A DNA stretch of 26,433 nucleotides from STC-54 sp964504665 (GTDB lineage: Bacteria > Patescibacteriota > Microgenomatia > Daviesbacterales > UBA10151), in NCBI GenBank assembly GCA_964504665.1, contig CAZDEH010000010.1, forward strand, positions 1 to 26,433, in the 5' to 3' direction. Below, piece after piece: positions 21,395-26,433 of the stretch. Within the stretch, counting starts at the first letter, position 1, and every line of letters begins with the position of its first letter. Made by a program: the position numbers and the translations under genes. Under the pieces are notes generated by a model, which saw only the letters and a list, made by a program, of their open reading frames with translations, was not told the origin of the DNA and ran no database searches.

Positions 21395-22878
21395 ATAATT
21401 TAAAATTCCTCAAACTTTATCTGTTCCGATTGATTAATCGGTATATAAATAAATTATTTCCGCTTCAAAAAAATAGCGATAAAATAATTTCACCTTTGAA
21501 TCAAGTTAGTCTAAAACGTTCTTTTATTCCTACTTCCGACCTATTTAAAAAAATAGCATATTTTTTTGTAGTCATAATTATTGTCTTTTTAGTTTTTCAA
21601 ATTTGGAAAAGCAATAAAGTCAGCATTGTTTGTCCGGTGATCTCTGAAGGAGTTGTTGGAGTATATAACCGCACCAATCTTCCTCCGGTAGTTACCTCTT
21701 TATTGTCAGAACCTTTAATTACTCTTGATAAGAGTGGAAAACCAATAGAAAAACTAGTAGAAAGTGTAAAAGCTTTAGACGATAATTCTAGATATATATT
21801 ATCGTTAAGAAAAGATTTATATTGGAATGATGGTATAAAGGTTAAGTCTTCCGATATACAGATAAATTTACCGGATACTGAAGTTTCTTACCCTGACGAC
21901 TTAACGATTAATTTTAAGCTGGCAGACACCTTTACTCCTTTCCTAACTCTTCTTACACAACCAGTACTAAAACCCGGAAGTTTAGTTGGGCTTGGTAAAT
22001 ATAAAGTAAACTATCAGGATACAAACCGTAATTTAATATCAAAATTAGTTTTACAGCCCATAGAGCCTAATAAATGCTTGGATAATCCCTATATAAATAT
22101 CCGTTTTTATCCTGATGAACAAACTGCCAAAACGGCCTTTGAGCTTGGTGAGATCGATGTAATATTAATAATTCAGGATACAGGTAATTTGGCACAACAA
22201 CCAAACGTAATTATCAAAAAAATTCAAAATTATTCAAAGCTTGCTGCAATTTTTTATAATACTAAGGATACAGTTTTGGATAAAAATTTTAGGAAAGCCT
22301 TAAGTTTTTCAACTAATCTAACTCCGAATGAAGATATAGCTAAAACTTCTATCCCACCTGTTTCCTGGGCTTTTAATAACGATCTAAAGGTTATACGAGG
22401 GGACGCTGAAAGTGCAAAGACTGCCCTTGCTAAGGTTGCTAAATTTAAAGAGAATCAAATCATCTTAACCACAACCCCTTTTTTTAATCAGCTTGCTGAA
22501 AAAATTGTTGCTGACTGGAAAAACGTCGGGATTAATGCTGTTGTGAGGGTGGAGAGCGGAGTTCCTCAAAATTTTCAGGCACTACTTACATCAGTAACAA
22601 TTCCACACGATCCTGATCAGTATGCTCTGTGGCATTCAACTCAAAATAACACTAATTTATCAAAATATTCATCTCCCAGAGTAGATAAAGATTTAGAAGA
22701 CGGGAGGAAAACTGATAATATAGAAAAGCGAAAAGAAGAATATTGGGATTTCCAAAAAGTATTACAAGATGATGTTCCGGCAACCTTTCTTTATTTTCCT
22801 AAAATAAATGTGGTTTACAGAAAAAAAATAGAAGAAAGCCTCAACAAAATTATTAGCTTGCAGTTACCGGGGTCTTAA
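21391..22878 (+). CDS. Family 5 extracellular solute-binding protein, membrane-anchored
   Basis: This 495-residue protein of the SBP_bac_5 (oligopeptide/dipeptide-binding) family should bind a peptide or similar ligand outside the cell. Instead of a lipobox it has a basic cytoplasmic N-terminus and one membrane helix at about residues 50-68. Family features: PPVVTSLLSEPLITLDKSGKPIEKL, the YWNDGIKVKSSDI segment, LGKYKV, an internal FRKALSFSTN region and the C-terminal half with DPDQYALWHS. No ABC permease or ATPase gene is adjacent, so transport partners lie elsewhere or it works as a chaperone or scavenger. Start is GTG, overlapping the secG stop. The C-terminus converges on typA. Confidence 0.85.
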   Translation: MNNLKFLKLYLFRLINRYINKLFPLQKNSDKIISPLNQVSLKRSFIPTSDLFKKIAYFFVVIIIVFLVFQIWKSNKVSIVCPVISEGVVGVYNRTNLPPVVTSLLSEPLITLDKSGKPIEKLVESVKALDDNSRYILSLRKDLYWNDGIKVKSSDIQINLPDTEVSYPDDLTINFKLADTFTPFLTLLTQPVLKPGSLVGLGKYKVNYQDTNRNLISKLVLQPIEPNKCLDNPYINIRFYPDEQTAKTAFELGEIDVILIIQDTGNLAQQPNVIIKKIQNYSKLAAIFYNTKDTVLDKNFRKALSFSTNLTPNEDIAKTSIPPVSWAFNNDLKVIRGDAESAKTALAKVAKFKENQIILTTTPFFNQLAEKIVADWKNVGINAVVRVESGVPQNFQALLTSVTIPHDPDQYALWHSTQNNTNLSKYSSPRVDKDLEDGRKTDNIEKRKEEYWDFQKVLQDDVPATFLYFPKINVVYRKKIEESLNKIISLQLPGS

Positions 22879-22900
22879 TTAAATTAAAATGCGTTAAGAT

Positions 22901-24673
22901 TTATTTTTTTCTAATCCTAATATTTTTAGGAGTGACTTCTACTAACTCATTATCGTTGATATATCCCAGTGCTTTTTCTAAAGTCATTTGCTCTGGAACA
23001 TTAAAGTGCTCCGATACACCTTCCCCGGAAGATCTGTGATTTGTCTGTTGTTTTTCTTTACAGACGTTTATCCTGATATCATCTTCTCTGGAATTTGATC
23101 CGATAACTTGTCCTGCATATACCGGGGTAGCCGGCCCAATAAATAAATCTCCTCTTCCTTGTGCTGCAAGTAAGCCAAAAAGCTTTGTTACCCCATTTTC
23201 ATGGACTACAAGTGAACCCCTTTCTCTGACAAAATTATTTCCGGTGTCTTTTTTATATTCCCAAAAAACACTATTTATTATTCCCAATCCATGAGTATCA
23301 GTTATAAATTCGCTCCTAAAGCCAAAGAATTCTTTGGTAGAAATGATAAATTCCATAGAAATTATTCCCTCCAGGGTAATCATATCCTGAAGTAGTCCGT
23401 GTCTAAGACCCATCTTTTGGATTACTACACCTGAATAATGTTCAGGAACTTCAATAGAAACTTTTTCAAAAGGAGTTAAAGTCTCTCCTTGAACTACTTT
23501 TTCAATTACTTGTGGTCGGGAAACTTGAAATTCATATCCTTCCCTTCTCATTCTCTCAATAAGAATTGCTAAATGTAGCTCACCTCTCCCGGCAATGATC
23601 CACCCGCCGTTACATTCATTAACTTTAAGTGCGACATCTGTTTCAAGTTCCTTATATAATCTTTCTTGAATTTGTCTGGAAGTTTTAAACTCGCCTTCAC
23701 GTCCGGCAAAAGGAGATGCGTTGACACTGAGAGTTACTCTCACTGTAGGTTTTTCGATATTCAGTAGAGGAAGAGCTAATGTAGGATCTGCTACCGGGTC
23801 TGCAATTGTTTCCCCGATAGTAATTCCGGGAATACCTGCTATCGCTACAATATCTCCCGCCTCTGCTTCAATTGTCTCTACCATTTCAAGTCCTTTAAAT
23901 GTCATGAGTGATGTGAGGTGAAATTTTTTCATCTCCCCTAATCTATTAATGTATGTCACATCCTGTCCTGTCTTAATCCGTCCGTTATGAATTCTCCCCG
24001 TAGCAATTCTACCTTTAAAATTATTTCCCGTTATCGAACTGATAAGCATTTGTAAAGGTTTTTTAGGATCACCGCTTGGGGCAGGAATATATTTTAAAAT
24101 AGACTCAAAGATAGGAGAAATATCGGTCATCTTCCCTAAATCAGGTTGAAGTCCTGCTTTCCCAAGTTTACTGGAACAATAAACTGTGGGAAAATAGGCT
24201 GTTTCTTCATCCGAGCCAAGTTCCAGAAATAAATCAAAAGTTTTATTTAGAACTTCTTGAATTCTGGCACCTGTTTTATCAATCTTGTTTATCACGACGA
24301 TGATTTTATGTTTTAGTTCCAAAGCTCTTTTAAGGACAAATCTGGTTTGAGGCATGGGACCTTCTTTAGCATCGATCAGAAGAAGACAGCCATCAGCCAT
24401 TTTAAGGACTCTTTCTACTTCTCCTCCAAAGTCAGCATGTCCAGGTGTATCGATGATATTAATTTTTGTCTCTTTCCAGACAATTGAGGCATTTTTAGAG
24501 AAAATAGTTATTCCACGTTCTTTCTCTAGATCATTATTATCCATGATTAGTTCTGAGTTCTCGGTAAATTCCTTGCCCAGTTTAGTCTGTGATTGACGCA
24601 GTAAAGCATCCACCAGCGTGGTTTTTCCGTGATCAACATGTGCAATAATCGCTACATTTCTAATACTATTCAT
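22901..24673 (-). CDS. typA: Ribosome-associated GTPase TypA/BipA
   Basis: TypA is a translational GTPase that helps ribosome assembly under stress and cold. At 590 residues it is full length: G1 AHVDHGKTT (11-19), G3 DTPGHADFGGEVER, G4 NKIDKTGAR, then EF-G-like domains II, III and V and the BipA C-terminal domain (VVHENGVTKLFGLLAAQGRG). The ATG at 24673 is supported by AGGAGAGG 8 nt upstream, the strongest Shine-Dalgarno in the window. The first ten codons are duplicated 83 nt upstream, around a 45-nt hairpin (see 24645-24756). Upstream are a leader ORF and a terminator-like hairpin, so expression may be controlled by attenuation or coupling. Confidence 0.97.
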   Translation of the reverse strand: MNSIRNVAIIAHVDHGKTTLVDALLRQSQTKLGKEFTENSELIMDNNDLEKERGITIFSKNASIVWKETKINIIDTPGHADFGGEVERVLKMADGCLLLIDAKEGPMPQTRFVLKRALELKHKIIVVINKIDKTGARIQEVLNKTFDLFLELGSDEETAYFPTVYCSSKLGKAGLQPDLGKMTDISPIFESILKYIPAPSGDPKKPLQMLISSITGNNFKGRIATGRIHNGRIKTGQDVTYINRLGEMKKFHLTSLMTFKGLEMVETIEAEAGDIVAIAGIPGITIGETIADPVADPTLALPLLNIEKPTVRVTLSVNASPFAGREGEFKTSRQIQERLYKELETDVALKVNECNGGWIIAGRGELHLAILIERMRREGYEFQVSRPQVIEKVVQGETLTPFEKVSIEVPEHYSGVVIQKMGLRHGLLQDMITLEGIISMEFIISTKEFFGFRSEFITDTHGLGIINSVFWEYKKDTGNNFVRERGSLVVHENGVTKLFGLLAAQGRGDLFIGPATPVYAGQVIGSNSREDDIRINVCKEKQQTNHRSSGEGVSEHFNVPEQMTLEKALGYINDNELVEVTPKNIRIRKK

Positions 24674-24756
24674 CTATATTACCTCTCCTAGCGATTACAA
24701 GATCTCCGACGAAGTCGGAGTAGACTTATAATCGCTACATTTCTAATGTTATTCAT
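24645..24756 (-). repeat. 29-nt direct repeats of the typA start
   Basis: 24645-24673 (start of typA) and 24728-24756 (upstream copy) match at 27 of 29 positions. The two differences turn codon 3 from AGT to AAC. The copies are 83 nt apart and enclose the hairpin at 24691-24735 and the Shine-Dalgarno. Confidence 0.9.
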
Positions 24757-24765
24757 CTTACTCAT
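24688..24765 (-). CDS. Possible 25-residue typA leader peptide
   Basis: ATG 24765 opens MSKMNNIRNVAII, a copy of the TypA N-terminus, then diverges through the hairpin to an Arg-rich end (LLRLRRRSCNR) and TAG at 24690-24688. The stop overlaps the typA Shine-Dalgarno (24689-24682), so ribosomes ending here could re-initiate at typA 18 nt on. It may be a relic of the old start rather than a working regulator. Confidence 0.45.
   Translation of the reverse strand: MSKMNNIRNVAIISLLRLRRRSCNR
24691..24735 (-). repeat. 45-nt near-perfect hairpin in the typA leader
   Basis: CTCCGAC-GAA-GTCGGAG (24704-24720) forms the top, AAG/CTT (24699-24701, 24725-24727) the middle and GCGATTA/TAATCGC (24691-24697, 24729-24735) the base. 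The CGAAG loop is the same as in repeats R1-R5 but the stem sequence is different. Confidence 0.85.
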
Positions 24766-24788
24766 TAAAAAACCGCCTTTAAAGCGGT
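24766..24788 (-). terminator. Terminator-like hairpin just upstream of the typA leader ORF
   Basis: On the minus strand ACCGC...GCGGT (24788-24772) is followed by a run of T (24772-24767), ending at the leader ORF start. No minus-strand gene lies upstream within reach, so it would act on the typA transcript itself, as an attenuator, or be a leftover terminator. Confidence 0.5.
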
Positions 24789-24831
24789 AACCATATGATA
24801 TCATTTCGCATTCGCAATAACAACTTTTTTG

Positions 24832-24840
24832 TGATATAAT
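24832..24840 (+). promoter_or_regulatory. Extended -10 for the zinc-ribbon gene
   Basis: TGA then TATAAT (24835-24840). The GTG start follows 10 nt later. The minus strand of the same stretch also reads TATTAT (24842-24837), so it could fire both ways and serve typA. Confidence 0.55.
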
Positions 24841-24850
24841 ACTTGAATCT

Positions 24851-25126
24851 GTGAAAACAAAAAATACTCTAAGTATGCTGAAGTGCAATGTTTGTGGTTG
24901 TGATTTAATTTTAATGGAAGTTATGACTCATACTATCGGCAATAACTTTTCACCAATTACTAAAAACACTTACCACTGTTCAAATGAGGTTTGTCAAAAA
25001 GATACTGATGAAAAAACAGCCAAAAGAATTAAACTTAAAAAGGAGCAGGAAGATGCTCAGGCAATTAGAAAACAGGAATCCCTCGCTAAAACATTAGAGT
25101 CGAAAAAGGTCTTGACAGTTATGTAA
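24851..25126 (+). CDS. Small zinc-ribbon protein
   Basis: The 91-residue protein carries C-x2-C (CNVCG, about residue 12) and C-x4-C (HCSNEVCQ, about residue 43), a four-Cys zinc ribbon, then a Lys/Glu-rich helix (KRIKLKKEQEDAQAIRKQE). Its family and target are unknown; nucleic-acid or protein binding is likely. The start is GTG at 24851, 10 nt after the -10, or ATG at 24875, which would still include the ribbon. The tail of the gene contains the promoter of the next gene. Confidence 0.65.
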   Translation: MKTKNTLSMLKCNVCGCDLILMEVMTHTIGNNFSPITKNTYHCSNEVCQKDTDEKTAKRIKLKKEQEDAQAIRKQESLAKTLESKKVLTVM

Positions 25127-25140
25127 AGATCATGTAAATT
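25112..25140 (+). promoter_or_regulatory. Promoter for the 22-residue-repeat protein
   Basis: TTGACA at 25112-25117, 17-nt spacer, TAAATT at 25135-25140, 7 nt to the ATG at 25148. It begins inside the previous coding sequence. Confidence 0.75.
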
Positions 25141-25147
25141 ATTATTA

Positions 25148-25708
25148 ATGTCAAATCTTACTGATGACCTAAAAAATGCACTTTCTTCTTTAGTTTCCGG
25201 AACTGGTGATGTTGTTTCAACTGTCAGAAATGTGGCAAAGGATAATATAATTAGAACTCTCCAAGCAGGTGGAGATATAGCCACAACTTCAGTAGATACT
25301 GCGGGTAAGGTTGTTTCAGAAGGAGTTACTGTTGCATCTGAAACTGGTGTCTCTGCAACTCAGGCTACTACAGGTTTAGTTGCTGGAGTTATCGATGGTG
25401 TTAAGGTTATGGGAGGGGATGTTGGAGAGACTACCCAAGGTGCTGCTCATGGAGCTGTTCAAGGTGTATCACAAATTGGTGGAGATATAGGGGGTGCTGC
25501 TGTTTCAGCTGTTCTAGGGGCAATTCAGGCCGCCCGTGATATTGGTGGGGATTCTGGTGAACTTGCCAAAGACGCAGTTATGGGGACTCTTAACGCTGCG
25601 GATGAAATTGGTGGAGAAGCAGGTGGCATAGTCAGAAAAGCTCTTCTTAATGCAGCTGCCTTGCCACACGATATTATTGACGCTATCCTAACCGGTAAAA
25701 CTGAATAA
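25148..25708 (+). CDS. Protein of tandem 22-residue amphipathic repeats
   Basis: The 186-residue protein has four consecutive 22-residue units at residues 80-101, 102-123, 124-145 and 146-167, each centred on (I/V/M)GG(D/E)xG with small Ala/Gly/Val positions around it. The N-terminal 79 residues hold weaker copies (QAGGDIA). There is no signal peptide, no Cys, and few aromatic residues. Such periodic Ala/Gly-rich sequences form amphipathic helices or turns, as in LEA-like or membrane-surface proteins; this comparison is by pattern only. It has its own strong promoter and ends 1 nt before the convergent M23 remnant. Function unknown. Confidence 0.7.
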   Translation: MSNLTDDLKNALSSLVSGTGDVVSTVRNVAKDNIIRTLQAGGDIATTSVDTAGKVVSEGVTVASETGVSATQATTGLVAGVIDGVKVMGGDVGETTQGAAHGAVQGVSQIGGDIGGAAVSAVLGAIQAARDIGGDSGELAKDAVMGTLNAADEIGGEAGGIVRKALLNAAALPHDIIDAILTGKTE

Positions 25709-25709
25709 T

Positions 25710-26368
25710 TTATACCCGTAATATTTGTTTAATCAGATTCCATAATTTTTCGAGAAAATTATTTGTTGACAAAATTGGTTGGGAAGAGATACTGGGTGCC
25801 TCACTTATAGACGGTAGTAGGGATATTATTTCTTTGTTATCAGTTATTTTAGTTTTCAAAAAAAACAGTGGATCTATCCATCTATCTTGTAGTGCTTCTT
25901 TTGTATTTTCATACCCTTTAAAATACAGATCTTGGCCTTTATAGATTGCAAAATGAAGATGTTTTCTTTCTTCCTCGGTCTGATTGCTAAATTCACCCCT
26001 TAAGAATGCAATAGTTTGACCTGCTTGAACTTTATCTCCTTCCAGAAGTTTTACTTCCGATAATTTAAGGTGTCGATAAAGAGCTGTGAGTTCTGAATTA
26101 ATCAATTTTTCTAAGATTAAACCACCATAGCCTGATACAAAACCGGAAAAATTTCTAAGTCGTGTCCTGTATGAAAACCTATAAATTGATTAGGGAATAG
26201 ATTCTCTTTACCAATATACGAATTCTTATCGAAATATTGTCCAAAAGTCTTATAAGAAGACCTTTCCTAAGTTTTTGGCAATGGATATTGAAAGTTTTCA
26301 GCAAATATAAACTTAGGATTGATAAGTAAAAAAGCTAAAACAAAAAATAATAAAACTTTTTTTATCAC
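25710..26368 (-). pseudogene. Decayed secreted M23-family peptidase
   Basis: Reading from GTG 26368 gives a signal peptide (hydrophobic residues 5-16, FIFAE), then TAG at codon 34 (26269-26267). The same frame goes on with ERSSYKTFGQYF and the first zinc motif GFHTGHDLEIFP. At about 26143 the homology jumps frame to GFVSGYGGLI, with roughly 20 expected residues missing, and continues to the stop at 25710 with YRHL, GDKVQAGQTIA and the HLHF zinc motif. A nonsense codon plus a frame-changing deletion make a pseudogene the best reading. The intact part from 26105 could still be translated but lacks the first metal ligand. Its GTG overlaps the stop of the gene upstream. Confidence 0.75.
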
Positions 26369-26433
26369 AATGTCATTGTATAATAGGTTATTTCCTGGTA
26401 CTCTCTATTACCTAATCCAAGATCTTCTGACAA
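26365..26433 (-). CDS. 3' end of a minus-strand CDS, unidentified
   Basis: The frame is open from the window edge and encodes 22 residues (ending ITYYTMTL) to TGA at 26367-26365. The stop overlaps the GTG of the M23 remnant as GTGA, an arrangement also seen between secG and the solute-binding gene, which supports a real gene end. It is too short to assign. Confidence 0.4.
   Translation of the reverse strand: MSEDLGLGNREYQEITYYTMTL

Noticed and set aside
24688..24888. 66-residue minus-strand ORF upstream of typA
   Set aside because: It reads through the terminator-like hairpin and the divergent promoter region; only the part from 24765 makes sense as a leader ORF.
26267..26269. Stop-codon recoding to explain the M23 interruption
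   Set aside because: The codon is TAG and there is also a frame jump with missing residues; TGA and TAG serve as ordinary stops in other genes here.

Overview
The window looks like chromosomal DNA from a Candidate Phyla Radiation (Patescibacteria) bacterium, most likely a Microgenomates-type lineage. The evidence is AT-rich compact coding, a UvrC that ends before the helix-hairpin-helix domain, a small SecG, many secreted proteins with no close relatives that I recognise, and the standard code with TGA used as stop. The phylum call is inference, and the class-level call is weak. Three runs of exactly 10 N (8078-8087, 15922-15931, 17263-17272) are scaffolding placeholders. Two of them can be closed by reading the flanks.

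Layout. 1-7500 is an accessory or cell-envelope region. It holds a membrane protein, a nucleotidyltransferase-like gene with a small upstream partner, two paralogous proteins with a PD-(D/E)XK-like motif, an N-acetylmuramoyl-L-alanine amidase, a polysaccharide deacetylase and an Egghead-like family 2 glycosyltransferase. It is punctuated by five same-strand copies of a hairpin repeat (core CCCACCCGAAGGGTGGG plus a conserved tail). 7500-10850 encodes exported proteins: a metzincin-like protease with Gln for the first His, an anchored Ser/Thr/Pro-rich protein, a sortase-fold protein that has lost both catalytic His and Cys, and a class A beta-lactamase/PBP-like serine hydrolase. 10880-20730 carries the whole nucleotide-excision-repair set, uvrB, uvrA and uvrC, interrupted by two small unknown genes, a REP-associated tyrosine transposase (RAYT) bracketed by its hairpins, and a secreted transglutaminase-like protein. 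20725-26433 has a holin-like membrane protein, secG, a family 5 solute-binding protein, typA/bipA, a zinc-ribbon protein, a 22-residue-repeat protein and a decayed M23 peptidase.

Three themes stand out. First, most genes start 6-10 nt after a recognisable -10 box, often with a TTGACA at the right distance and no Shine-Dalgarno. This implies mostly leaderless mRNAs, and it corrects several start sites. typA is the exception, with a strong Shine-Dalgarno inside a rearranged leader. Second, short mobile hairpins have invaded genes without breaking them. A 24-base exact copy of the RAYT-flanking hairpin lies in frame in uvrB, uvrA holds two in-frame repeat-like inserts, and the typA start has been duplicated around a 45-nt hairpin. 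Third, several extracellular enzymes have altered catalytic residues (sortase, metalloprotease, deacetylase). The RAYT-hairpin-uvrB link and the pseudo-sortase are the strongest candidates for new biology. I see no CRISPR array, rRNA or tRNA.
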